From NCBI GenBank assembly GCA_021234155.1, contig JAJEKV010000034.1, positions 6,866,028 to 6,930,027 on the forward strand: DNA of 64,000 bases. Direction: 5' to 3'. This document shows positions 22,221 through 34,089 of the stretch, piece by piece. Position 1 is the stretch's first letter, and every line of letters starts with the position of its first letter. A program made the translations under genes and the position numbers. A model generated the notes under the pieces. It was not told the DNA's origin and did no database searches. It saw only the letters and a list, made by a program, of their open reading frames with translations. Origin of the DNA: Isoetes taiwanensis. Lineage: Eukaryota > Streptophyta > Lycopodiopsida > Isoetales > Isoetaceae.

Positions 22221-23475
22221 GTTAGTCTGTCCACGCTATAATAGGGTTTGTCTGGATCTGAGAGAAGTTTTATGACTGTGTCGTTGAATTTGTCGACAGT
22301 GATGTTTTTAGGAGATAGGATTCCTCTGTTTTCACAGCTTCTGGGTCCTTGACGATTTGTTTGTTGTATAGAAAATCAATTGCTTCTTGTGGGTTTGTAG
22401 TGGTTTCGAATAATGCCAATGGCACGTTTTCGAGTAGAGTTCCTTCTCCGACGGCATCAACGAAAGAGACGAGCTCGGGGTCTCCAGCGTTTCTGATTGG
22501 TTCATTGAGCTCAAGAACTTCGAAGTGGTTCCATAAGTGTGACGATATTATGGAAGCGTTTATTGTCGCTATCTTGCTTGCTTTTTTGACGATTGGTGCA
22601 ACTTGTTTGAAGTCTCCTGCTGCTGTAAATAGCTTTCCTCCAAAGGGTGCATTCGTTCCTGTTATCTTTTGAAGCAATTGCGTCTATGACTGCCATGGGA
22701 AATTCATCCCATATAATAGCGGTTGTTTGGTTTATTAAGTGTGCCCTTGGGGAATGTGGATCGAGTAGCGAATGGAGATTAACGTTGTTCTCGACAACAG
22801 GAAGTGTGCAGTTCTACCACCAGGGTAGAGACATGAAGCTAGTCCAGTGGTAGCAATTGGGAGGGCAATGTTTTTTTATCCTCGTATTCGAAGGCATAGA
22901 GCCTTTTAGGACATACGTTTTGCCAGCTCATGCCTTACCGTAGATGAAGATTGGGTTAGGAGAATGTTTACTGTCGAGATGTGGTTGGGAAATTTTGAGA
23001 GTTCATTTTGAACGTTCCTTGATGTGGTGATCAATGCAGGAAGACCGAATGCATCGGTGGTGGTTCCGTGTTGAATTAGAACACTGTTAACTGCAATTAG
23101 TCCCTCGTTTGATGCAGCAGATTCGTTTCCGTGATATTGGTCGATAAAGGCAATCGTCATTTCGGTTCGAAATGTGTTCCATAGTTCTAGTGTGGGTCCG
23201 CACAGGTGTTTGCAAACATGAGGTGGCCTCTTCCATTGTTTTGATTGCCTCTGTTGGTGGCGCTATGAGGCCCATTGCTTGTGCAGCCTCTTGATATGTT
23301 TCATATTGCCGGCCATCGTGAGTTTTAAGCTCGTTCCAGGATCGTGGCGTTCTGTGGAGTAATATGGTTCTTAGATAGAATGCTTCTCCGACTTTAGGAA
23401 GTAATAGTCGTATTCTACAAACGAGTTTGCCTTTGGATCTTTCGTGAACAATGTTCCTTGTGGCACCTGGACATT
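22221..23475 (-). pseudogene. Helitron PIF1-like helicase, N-terminal part
   Basis: This is the upstream part of the helicase whose end lies at 7530-8063. The frame at 22677-22270 contains FGGKLFTAAGDFKQVAPIV, which matches the Walker B region of Helitron PIF1 helicases (GGK..x..GDFxQ..PV), then LNEPIRN and a DAVGEGTL segment. Further upstream the frames at 22906-23275 are broken. The helicase unwinds the donor strand during rolling-circle transposition. This copy cannot make a full protein because of several frame changes and the LTR insertion. Confidence 0.8.
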
Positions 23476-25544
23476 CTTACTCAAGTTGGTCAGTCGGTTT
23501 GAGCGCAATGCCTGGCTTGTAAGTTGTGAATGTGTATTGTTCATTGTATTGAATGTAGGTCAGAGTATTAAATTCAGGGGCAAGTGGCCGTAAGAAGTAT
23601 CTATCTAATGCAGACATTCCGCTGGATGTGATAGAAATTCTTCCAAATTGATTTTTGTTTTGTCCGTGTAAATGGAGGGGAAGGCAATTTACGGATGAAT
23701 GTTTCTCCGTCATGTGGTATGGCATGGTTCTCCATGCAGCTTCCATTGACGAAAGGTATCGCGCTGATATATAACCTTGTACTTCATTCTTGGTGCGTGT
23801 ATGCGTCATACTGGATTGGCTCGTGGTGTTTGATTTCTCCTGCGTTTGTGACTGTATATTGTTGCCGGATTCAATATGGAAAGGTGTGGTATCGAATCCT
23901 TTGTATATATATATCTGTAAAGATATGCGAATATATGCACAGTTGATGCGATGTCTGCATAGACATGACAATCTAGTTCTTTTAACAGGAACGGCATGTA
24001 AGGGACGATGTTGATGTCGGCTTGAATCCTTCTTCTGTATTACACGTAGCCCTTTTCATCGATGTATGTTTTTTGATTAATGGGTTTTGGATAGCCATAG
24101 CAACATTGAGCATCTTTGAGGCATCGTTTTGAATGATTATGGATCATATATTTTTCTACTTGTGCCTTGAGTGTCTCATCCGTCGGTAGCTCTAATGAAA
24201 TTAAATCGCCGATCATAGTGATTGGAAGCTCATGCATTGTTTTTATAACAATATGCGAATGTGGTAACCCGCGTTTTTGAAATTCAATTACGTGTATTAA
24301 GTAAGACAACGGGTTTTTGCATGCTGGACCCTTTCATAGAATGATCTGACCACAATTGTTGGAATATCCGACGCATTTTGGTCGGTGCTAGTCTGCATTT
24401 AATCTCTGGCCAGTTGGGATTTGTGGTCATTGTTATGAAAAAACTAGGTTTTCTATATTCTCTCGACAACGCTAACGAGTCTGCGACTTGCATTGAACAC
24501 CATCTTTTACATCCTAAGAAGGACGCAGGCAGGGTTCCCTAGCGGGCATCCTTGCTGTCATCATCGATGAAATCTTCCTCATGTTGTGCTAAGTTTCGGC
24601 GGTATCCCGCTGTTGCAATGTAGTTGAGGCGCTCTTCTTCAACTCTCAAGTACATGTCGACTAGGTACTCATTGCAGAGTCTGCCAAGCTGTAAGAAGCG
24701 TGGTTCATGTAGCAGTCTGGTTCGATACCAATTGGGACATTTTGTATTCATTTCGTAGATGCCATCCAAGAGTGCCATGTGGATAGAACAGTGGGTATTG
24801 AAGTGGCTCATACATAGGATCAAGAATGCTTATAAAGACTGGCCTGTGCTCTCTTCGCATCCACAGTACGGCTGATCTCGGCTCTATTGTGACGCTATTG
24901 TTTGCATGGACAATTGCAGCAAATTCGTTCGGTGCAGGTGCATCGGTAAGTATTAGTCTTGATGGGCATGGATGCAGCTCGCTTACTGTCCTTAACTCTT
25001 TAAGATATGGGTTTGTAACATCTAGCACGGCAACAACCTCCATGATCCAGTGTGCTGGCACCCGCATTTCATTACCGAGTTCAAATCGTCTTGTCTCATC
25101 ATATATATACCAATGAAGAGTACTGTTTGGTTCATTTGCAGATAAGAGACGATGATATGTTCGTCCCATAATAACAACACATGCTGGCAGTTTTAGGTCT
25201 ACAAAGCTTCCTACGCCAAGCGCCGTGAAACAGAAAAGATTGTTGATGATATGTGAATTCGTGCCAAATTCAGGTATCGCGTAGAGATGCTGTAATTTGC
25301 TAGGATGGTCTTCCGGGGGCGGAAGTAATCGGCGGCCATTGTTACAGCAGAATGCAAGGCTCTCAGAATCAAGCAGTTCAATGCCACATGTTTGACATCT
25401 TTTGCTCCATTTTAAGAGCTCATAACCTATAGGTTTAACGTTTAGTTGCATGACGTTGATTTGATGTCGCCAATGGCATGCCGCAGAGCTAATATCTATG
25501 TAATCTGTAAGCAAAGTGGGGATGATATCGCTCTGTTGTCCCAC
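23476..25544 (-). pseudogene. Helitron Rep (HUH nuclease) region
   Basis: In order on the minus strand, an N-terminal domain of 279 codons has the zinc-finger-like CHWRH...CQTCGIELL...CC pattern and ends DPMYEPLQYPLFYPHGTLGW. Then come VDMYLRVEEERLNYI, PSFFITMTTNPNWPEI, the HUH-bearing segment VIEFQKRGLPHSHIVI, the tyrosine segment AYLYRYIYT and a following domain with YISARYLSSMEAAWR and LDRYFLRPLAPEFNTLTYIQ. These are the successive blocks of plant Helitron Rep proteins. Several frame changes break it, and some sequence appears lost between the PNWPEI block and the HUH block (about 24284-24340). Confidence 0.85.
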
Positions 25545-25960
25545 AGGGATTTGCTAAAGAGCAAGAACAAATCTGCTAGAAGATAGAGCTTCCACTGCTA
25601 CAAGACAACCCTAGTTCGTCGTGAGCTTTTCAAATGGCATTCCACAGCATCTAAAAATTTTAAGGACAATTAGATTCATCAGTTCATCGAGAGCTTTTCA
25701 AATGGTGTTCCACAACGTCTGAAAATTTTAAGGACGACCTAGATTTATCCAACACTTGATGTTATGTGGAACGAGGGCATTCTTCTTTGACCCCGACGAC
25801 TGCGAAATCCGGGAGTGCCGCCCCTGAGGCAGTCGTGGGGCCGGGCAAGAATCCCCGACCCCTTCCTGCTCCACAACATCAAGGTAAGCAAACTTGATTC
25901 TCCCGGTCCACAACGTCGAGGTAAGCAGACTTGATTCTCCCAATTTTTTGCATGTCAGCT
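25545..25960. repeat. Helitron 5' flank with short duplications
   Basis: A segment of about 65 bases around GAGCTTTTCAAATGG occurs twice (about 25623-25680 and 25688-25735). A segment of about 36 bases, CCACAACATCAAGGTAAGCA plus AACTTGATTCTCCC, is repeated at 25870-25940. The Helitron 5' terminus (TC) was not found. Confidence 0.55.
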
Positions 25961-28154
25961 TTCATTCTGGATAAGAATGATTCTTGAATCCGTAGGAATT
26001 AATAGACATCCAATGTTATATCGCTGCTGAGGCTTGTAGCCAATTGCCAACCCTCGGATTAGGGCATATTATGAGAAATATTCCCTCTAGAGCCATCCTA
26101 AGCGTACACCTCATCGTTTGATAGGGTCAAACGCTTAGGTGGCTCTATAATTTAGGGATTTGACAATCTTTGGCCAGGGCCCCTAATATTTGCTTGACTT
26201 CAAAATAGAATTCATCTGCACTCCAAATATGGACATGCTAATTTGGCGAAAAGGATAAGATTCTAACAGAAGACTCGACCCTGCAAGCATCTAGCTTATG
26301 GCTTGCCTCAATCACAGTCGCCACTCCTCAATCACAGTGCTGCTGCATCAAGGAGGCTGCTGCCACCATCCTCCTACAGGCCGCCATAGAAGCACCTGCA
26401 CAGGTATGAGCAGCAGCCTCATGCGTTCACCTGCAGATTTGCCACAATTACAGCAAGTTCGATTCCTCACCTGCAATCACATTGCAGAAAGAGACCGGGG
26501 GATTTGAACCACCTGTGCATTTATGTTGTGCCTGGAAGGTCCGCACAGGGTTTTTCAATCATCATGAACAGGGTCTGGTAATCGGCTAGCACCATAAGCT
26601 CCTGTAACATGCGAACAGTAATGCAACGGCTTGCCCTTCTGCCTCTTCTTCCTACAAATCGACCTGCCAACAAATTGGCTGCCGCATCTGCCTGCTTGCC
26701 CGCATCTGCTTCATCCGCTCCTGCTAAACCGAAGCTACTAAATCCTTACCTTCTAAATCCGGAGGGCTACATCGAACCATCACTCTGCATTCTCGACCCC
26801 AACAAACGAGTTCCTAATATACAGGAACCCTAAAGATTCCCTTTTGCCATAAACACATAACTAAAATCATACAATACATGCCCAAAACCTTCAATAAAAG
26901 TACGATTTCATGAACTAGCCAATTATATACCCACTTACCTTGCTGGTGGTTTTGTGGTCGAGTTATGAGAATGCCACGTTTTGTGGTCGGGTCGGGTTTG
27001 CCACGAGGCATAGAAAAAACACCAAATCCAGCTAATGGAGATGGGCCCCAGTGTGTGCCGAGTTCCTAGAAACACTAGCATCCTACCTGTTGAAATCAAG
27101 AATTTTCGATAGGGAAAAAAAATTCCAAGAAGTTTTCCAGTAAAAATCCGTGGGTTTCTTTATATTTTTCCGGCTGAAATCTAAATTTTCATAGGCCCCT
27201 TCCGCCTAGCATAAATTATACAGGAAATATACTTGTTGGGTTTTTAGAGTTTGTCCCACACTGATGGGCCCTTAACTAGTGAACTTTCATGCCACAAGAA
27301 GCGCAAATTACAAAAGACACGTGTCATTACAACAACATCAGTTCGTCCCATTCCAATTATAGTGTGCATTTGCCGGTCTATCTCTGCTTCTGCTTTTGCT
27401 TTTGCTCCATCATTGTATTAAGTTACGAGTCTTCTGTACCCATTCTATCCTTAAAGCAAACCGTTCCAACTACAAATCTGGAACGTACAACCTTCTACTT
27501 CTATTCAATTTTGCCAATGCTTTAGTTCCATGCTAAAATCACTTGGCTTCAAACTAAGCAGCGGGGTGAAAATTATGCTAAATCTCCCCCCATACAGCAG
27601 GCATAAACACATGAGGTGCCATTTTTTCTGGGCAAATTCATTACACAAACATATTTTGACAAGTGATCATTTCATTACTTTATATAAGAAAACACCACAT
27701 GCCACAAAGTACTTGCTGAGGCGTTTCTTCATTAACAGCCTTTAGCGCAAGATATCCAGTAATTCCCACTTTAGGGCCATATCGTTACCTCTCAACTGAA
27801 ACTCAAAACTGTTCGTACCAAAGCTTAATTGGACACAAACTAACACAGAATCTGGCTGCCTAGTAAAATACAACAGACCAGATTTTCCGCATTTCGCCCC
27901 GTACTCTATCTCTGTAGTCATTACTAGCTCTGCAACTATATGAAATACCTGTTTCCCAGTTTGCATCTTTTTTACACCTTTTTCCTTTTTTTTTGCTTTT
28001 CCCAAATAAATTAGAAGCTACAGCAAAAGGGATATAGACCTAATTCACTATTGGCACATTAAGTGCCACAATCTGCCTCATATGATTAGCATTGTCTCTA
28101 GCTTCTGCTCAAGCTCAAGAAACAAGCTGACGTGGTAAAACATGGTCATCATAT
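25961..28154. other. Intergenic DNA and DUF789 gene 3' flank
   Basis: I see no supported gene. Short frames near 26298-26830 lack motifs. A B-box-like GGTTCAAATCC occurs on the minus strand at 26500-26510. The part nearest 28154 should include the 3' untranslated region of the DUF789 gene. Confidence 0.4.
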
Positions 28155-30053
28155 TCAGACATTGTGGCTGACAAAGAACTCAAAGTCCGGATGTCTGACC
28201 TGTAGCTGCTTCAACCATGCATCTGCAGACATTTGCAAATCAGATGCCAGCCTTCTCTCTGAAGTGCCTACTGATGTCCAAAATGCACCCCTAAGCTTGT
28301 AGGAGGCAAGACCAAAGGGCTGTAAGGTTATCTTTTCAACTTTCTGCTCATTGTAAGATCTGTCAAAAAGCCTTGCACTTCCAGTTCTTGTCACATCATC
28401 AGTGGGTCTCCCATCTAAATATAAGCAAGTGTAAAATGTAAGCAATTTATGTCTACGGAGTATCAAGTGCTCAATCACAACTCACAAAAAAGAGGAAATT
28501 TGCATGAATATAGATGCAGGTAAGGAACTTTCTATCAAAAAAACTATTACCGTGTGTCGTCGTTGAAAGAGAATGATATGTCAAAAAGCAAGCAGCCAAA
28601 TCCTGCAGTGTAGGACCCATTGGAATTCGATAAATTGGATACCTGGACAGCACAAGAGATGCACAAATAATTGCATTAAATATAAATGGCCAGATCAAAG
28701 GTGTGTTAAAGACATGATTTGCTTGGCAAGTCATACCATGCTATAGACATCCAGCTTGTAGGAAGAAGATCTATGCTCCGAAGCTGTTTTAATTCTTTGA
28801 ACTCGCGTGATAAATCTGAAATCTGATATATGAATACAGAAATGACTTATTTGCAATCAAACAAAGAAACTTGAAAATCACATATGTGTAGGAACGCTTG
28901 AACTTCAAGTACCTTGTCCACCAACGGAACCCTGCTATAAGGGAGGGCCTGTTCAAAATACTGAAACTGCAGATGGCCAGGCCTTTCCTCGTCCCAATTT
29001 TCTTCATCATCATGCATTTGTTGTCTCTGATGGAAGATCTGTCGGCTGGCCTCGGTAAAGCTTGAACTGTAATCAATTTGCCATGAATTTCGCAATCTTT
29101 GACTTCTAGTATGCAAAGAAATCCTGTCACTTTCACCATCACTGCTAGTTTCGCTACTTGTGTCTCTGGAATCATTATCGCTTGCATCACTTTCATCAAA
29201 GGGTTTTCTGTCAACGGAAAAGAATTACGACAATTGATGAACCGAAATGGAGGCTTATGTAAATTGCAGTTAATAATTGAATTATGAAAGGCATAGGACA
29301 CCAACCAGATGCAAGAGAACAAACCTGAAATTAAGGGGTCTTTTGGAATAAATCTGGATAGCTGATAAGTATGGAACATAATACTGCACTACATTTTCTT
29401 CTCCATCCAAAACAAGAGGCACACCAGCTCCATAAGCACTCCACTCATCAAAGGAATCCCAGAGGTCTCCCAAGGTGAAAAAGGGACAGGACTCTGTCCA
29501 TCTCGTCATTGCATTATCCCATAGACAAGTCTGCAGAAAATACAATAGGACATTAACAGCCTTGAGCTTAAAGATAGCTTAACATAGATGTAACAAACTA
29601 ATCCATTCACTTGGCCAAGCAAAGATGACTTTTTCTAAAAGATATTCTTTTGGCCAAGCAAAAATTACCTTTGCAGCTGAAATTAGCCAGCTCTAAAGCA
29701 CCATATACATCAAAAAGATACGAAAGGACAAGCATACAGACCTTGGGAAGATATTGAAGTTGAACGGCTGGTGTGGTGTACTCAAGAAACCTGTTCAGGT
29801 TGGAAACAGCTGGTTCTGCAGAAGACGACATGGAGCAACTTTCCTCTGCAGTCTCGTCTAATCTCTTTAGATTCTCCTCTGCATCCTGCTTTAGTGACGC
29901 TGAAACTACGGCAGCATACTTACGCTGTTTGTGATCTATTGAATGCGATCTGCCATGGGAAGAAAGCTGATTGATCCCGCTTTCTTTATGTTTCTTATCC
30001 GGCATAGTGGAAAACCTCCTCAATCCCACCACCTGGGATAATTGGCCTACCAT
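28155..30053 (-). CDS. DUF789 family protein, six exons
   Basis: DUF789 proteins are plant proteins of unknown function. I place the exons on the minus strand at 30053-29742, 29530-29325, 29207-28913, 28822-28737, 28642-28551 and 28414-28155. Every border is GT..AG with compatible phases, and the total is 1251 bases (416 residues plus stop), about the usual length. Family hallmarks are [20 protein letters not shown] (residues 109 on), [22 protein letters not shown], a Ser/Asp-rich acidic insert, [38 protein letters not shown], and [17 protein letters not shown] Ser-rich N-terminal segment precedes the domain. The start ATG at 30053 was chosen as the first in frame. The copy looks intact. Confidence 0.92.
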
Positions 30054-30700
30054 GGAGAAAAACTTTTCTAAACCACCACTGTGGCAATGTCAACTCTCAG
30101 CTCGCGTCTGTATCACTCAGAATGTGCAATTGGCTAAAGGGCTGTCAGAGATCCCGTTGCATATAATTCTCAACCTAATAACTCAATCGAATTCTAATAA
30201 TATAACTGCCCACGATTCAATACACAATATTACCGTCAATACCAAAAAGAACATGCATAAAAACACCTCTTGTCAGCTCTGAGACCCAAAATCAATAAGC
30301 CAAACCGGGTTGAAAGGATGGCAAATCCACGAAACCAAAATGCGGCGCGGAGGGCATCGATTCTGAGCTCCGCGGCCACGGGCAGGCTCAGAAAACGACG
30401 ATCGGATCAAATCCCTTGTGCTGAAAAAACCGAAACCCTGCTTCGAACTGCCGCAAATTCAGAACCCAAGAAAGTGGATAAAATACGCCACAACCCACCA
30501 AAGGAGGCGCCGAAAATCACCGGAAATGCACAGTTTGAGATCGGATCTTCAAGGCTAAGGATGAATCCAGGAAAAAAAGGATGGATTGGTGGATTGTTTG
30601 GACCAAATCGGCCAGGGAAGGGCGAGTTTGGGGCGTCTGCGGCAGGGAAAGAAAACACAGGCAGAAGAAGTGTACACTAGTCGAAAAGAAAAACCTCGTG
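30054..30700 (-). promoter_or_regulatory. Probable 5' UTR and promoter of DUF789 gene
   Basis: This segment is more GC-rich than the DNA further upstream and lies directly before the start codon. No TATA box could be assigned with confidence. Open frames on the plus strand here (30270-30680) have no recognisable domain and are probably incidental. Confidence 0.35.
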
Positions 30701-33249
30701 GGTCCTCTTCCTATTCCAACACAAGGCCGAACGGGCTCTCAACGCGATTGAGCCCCAGCCTGGCGTCCGGGATTTGCTCAAGGGATATCCCGGTAGGCAT
30801 ATTCTATCCATTCATTAACGGACGGGGGAATATTCCTCCCGTGGTCAAGGAAGAGAAGGCACTATCCCGCTAAATCAGACCACGTGTCGTCATTATCGGG
30901 ATTCTGAGGAAGATACCGGGACATGCAGAAGCCCTTTTGTTTTCCATTTTGTCTTCTTAGTTGTTTTTGTGTATTTATTTTATCTATTAAAAAATTATTC
31001 TTCGAGACGTGGCTAGGGTTAATACTCATTCCAGGCCTCCATACATTTGTGAAGGAGCCATGCTCCACCCATTCCATTCCATGCCCTCCAGCCTCACATT
31101 ACATTACACCCTTTGACGAAAACCTCAACAACTTCTCCGAGCCCGACAACCTCCCCTGCTTGTTGTACCTGCTCTTGCCATATGGCTAAAAAATCAAATA
31201 GACTGCATGTGCATTTTCAAGGGATCATTATCTGCCCATTCAATTCTCACCAATTGAATTCGTCGTGCTGCCACATCTCAGCAAACAGTATCTCCACATA
31301 TTGACTGGCAATGTGAGATAATTTTCCTCGAATTGAGACCTCACTATGATTTAGCTGGTAAGTTGTCACCAAGCTCCCTCAAGAGATATAATTTAGTACT
31401 TTTTATATAGCTTTAGATTAGTATTATCAACAAACTTATCAAAATCTTCAATTGTTCCTATCCAAAAACGGCCAAAAAGGCATTTCAACCAAAAGATAAG
31501 TCTCTCACCCCAAATCAAAAGCTAAATTTGACTTGTGAATCATTTTGCGGTATCTTATTCTTATTAGCACGTGACATAGTAAGGTATGAATTCGTCAGTC
31601 CATTTATGTCGTGGAAAGTCCTTGACCATTAAGATGGTTAGGTGGATTGAAGCATATCAACATCGGCTCGTTAGCCACATTTTGATGATCAAATTTTATT
31701 CTTGACGTCAAATTTTATTTGACAAAAAAAATGATGCAAAGACAAAATCAAATTTCAGAGAATAACTAATACCCACTGTCAATTTTTATTTGACAAAAAA
31801 CATAAGTACAAGTAAGATACAAAGACAGAAATCAAATTTCAGAGAATAATCAATACCCACTGAGTGAAGCATCCTACCTATGTATAAGAGCACACACCCA
31901 AATACAACTTAAAGATCAAGTTTATTAATAAGCCTTAACAATTCTATCTTGATCATGTTGTCATCTGCTACATCCATACCCTTGAAGATAGCTAGTTTTC
32001 CTCTTTTTTAGTCCAAGGCAACCAACCTATTGCTAGATGAAACGTCTGGTTTTGCAATTTCATCCAAGTATTGGGGTGAATTGTCAAAAGCATTTGTTGA
32101 ATTGTTAATGAGACCTGATAAATGAAGAAAAGCCAATCTCGTACATGTCTAATTGGGAACTCCATATATATCATCCGGAAAGTGGATTTTTCGGACAAAA
32201 TCGAGTGGTTAATCCGAACATCCGATATCAGCCAGGGTGGTTAATCTGGACATATGGCATATTCAACAAAACTTGGACTTATTCAGATTTATAATATACT
32301 TCAAGGACTCCATTATAAGAATATATATATATTATGTAATACTTCATGATTGTTATAATTTTTATGAGTTTTAATTATATAAGTTTATCTTTAAGTTAAG
32401 ACCTTAATGGTTATCAAAGCATAAAATTGCTTTTCAAACTAATTTTCAAATGAATCTATTTAGAGTTAGACATTTCAAGAATATAATATTTCAATTCTCA
32501 ATGATTTAACAAATTTAAAATTTGGCAACCCTGATAATTTGTTAATGAAATCTGATGGTTCGATAAGCAATTGACTTAAAACTATTATAAAAATGTTCAA
32601 CTTACAAACTTTTATACTTTTAAAAACACCTTTAAAGTTTTAGGCCGAAATCAATTAAATCATAAAGTTAATATTTTAGTAATAAGTATTGAATAATTTA
32701 TTATTAATGAAAGAAAATATATTGAAACATAATAAATAATAAATTATACAATTTATTTTAAACATAAACATAATCATTTAATTAATTCTAAATCTAAAAC
32801 TTTATTTAAATATTTTGAAAACATAACCTTTTAATTATACAAAATTTATTTTAAATGAAAATATAATTCTAAATAAACCAGAGTGAAAATAAATATTGAA
32901 AGAAGGAAGGAAGGAAGGAAGTATAGCAATATACTTTATCAACCATCATACCTTTAATCTAGAAATAAACGGAACAAATGATTAAAACCAATAAGAGTTA
33001 AAAATACTGTTAATCATACCATGGCATCCTTGAAGTATATCTGTTGGATTTGAATAAGTCCAAATTTTGTTAAATATGCCATACATCTGATATCAGCCAA
33101 ATGGTTAATCCGCACAAAAAGTGGTTAATCCGGAGAAAAAACCAGGCGTAGAACTGTGCGGGCAGAAACTTTGATCAGATCACTCTTGCTGCTCCGTGGG
33201 CAGTTTGATCCGCTTTAAAAAACCATGTCAATCGCTTTGTATACCCCTT
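30701..33249. other. AT-rich intergenic DNA
   Basis: There is no supported gene. The stretch at 32280-32900 is extremely AT-rich. Two related segments, AAATCAAATTTCAGAGAATAA followed by CAATACCCACTG or a close variant, lie near 31745 and 31830. A GGAA microsatellite occurs at 32903-32920. Phrases around AGTGGTTAATCCG recur at about 32205, 32240, 33100 and 33120. Confidence 0.4.
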
Positions 33250-33960
33250 TTATGCTAGATTGATGAAGAGAGGAAGAGATTTGAGGCGAAATAGAGCAGA
33301 ATTGATCAAAAAATGGGCAAAAACAGTTGGTTTTTGGGCTTGAAACTGCGCGGTCCTTCGTGGTTGATAATGGGTGTCTGGATTAACCACATCCCGGATG
33401 ATATATACGGCCTTCCATCTAATTGGCCACACATGAAGAAGCAATGCTCGATGGTTTCAGTTCTCTGTTTGTATAATGGACAAACATATGACACTCTATA
33501 ATCAATCTTGTGGAAACGCACATTAGTCCGGAGACCTCTATAAAGAATCTACAACTAAAGTACTTCCTCTTTAGGATGTAGCTGCTTATCCCATGTCGAA
33601 GCCCTCATCTGCTTCCATTGAGGATGAAGAAATTGAAGGTATTACTTATTAGAAAGAAGACGGATCATATACATAGAGTTCACAAGTTTGCACTCTATAA
33701 CTTCCCTCCTGGTGGAAATTGCAGTGTTAGAGCGTATATTGTGGCTATTATAATGTTTTGTTGCTTGACTTTACATGACTAATCTTTTAGATAGGTCAAT
33801 TTCAGATTACAACCCATAATAGTTTATCCACCACCAAATCATAGGAGACCTACTAAAATGTTTCTCAAGCTTAACTTTAGTTGTTTGAAAGATGAAGAGT
33901 TAAAATGTTGAAATTTGATTGTAAGGATGTATAGCCTCGTATATTCTCTCAATGTGAGGG
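33250..33960 (-). pseudogene. LINE 3' end with zinc-finger (zf-RVT) domain
   Basis: The minus-strand frame contains VCPLYKQRTETIEHCFFMC, close to the zf-RVT domain (CPxCxxxxET...HxFxxC) found at the C-terminus of plant L1-type reverse transcriptases. The second Cys is replaced by Tyr. Upstream, SYILKRKYFSCRFFIEVSGL and HKIDYR fit the linker before that domain. It is a fragment; no RT domain is attached on this strand. Confidence 0.6.
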
Positions 33961-34089
33961 TATGTTAAGTTTTGCTACCGCCATGGCTGCTGTCAAAACC
34001 TTTGCAAAGGAATGGGAGCATAGAAAAGTACTAGAGACTGAAGAATAAGCTCAAGCTCCTTCTTCTGGAGTTAAGGTGAATGCAGCTAG

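Noticed and set aside
25728-25943. Open frame that could be a small protein
   Set aside because: It overlaps short duplicated segments and has no domain or codon pattern that supports coding.
30270-30680. 136-codon plus-strand frame
   Set aside because: It overlies the 5' region of the DUF789 gene on the other strand, is rich in basic residues from GC-biased DNA, and has no motif.
32280-32900. Matrix-attachment or origin-like AT-rich tract
   Set aside because: The composition alone is not specific, and no supporting motif or neighbouring feature was found.
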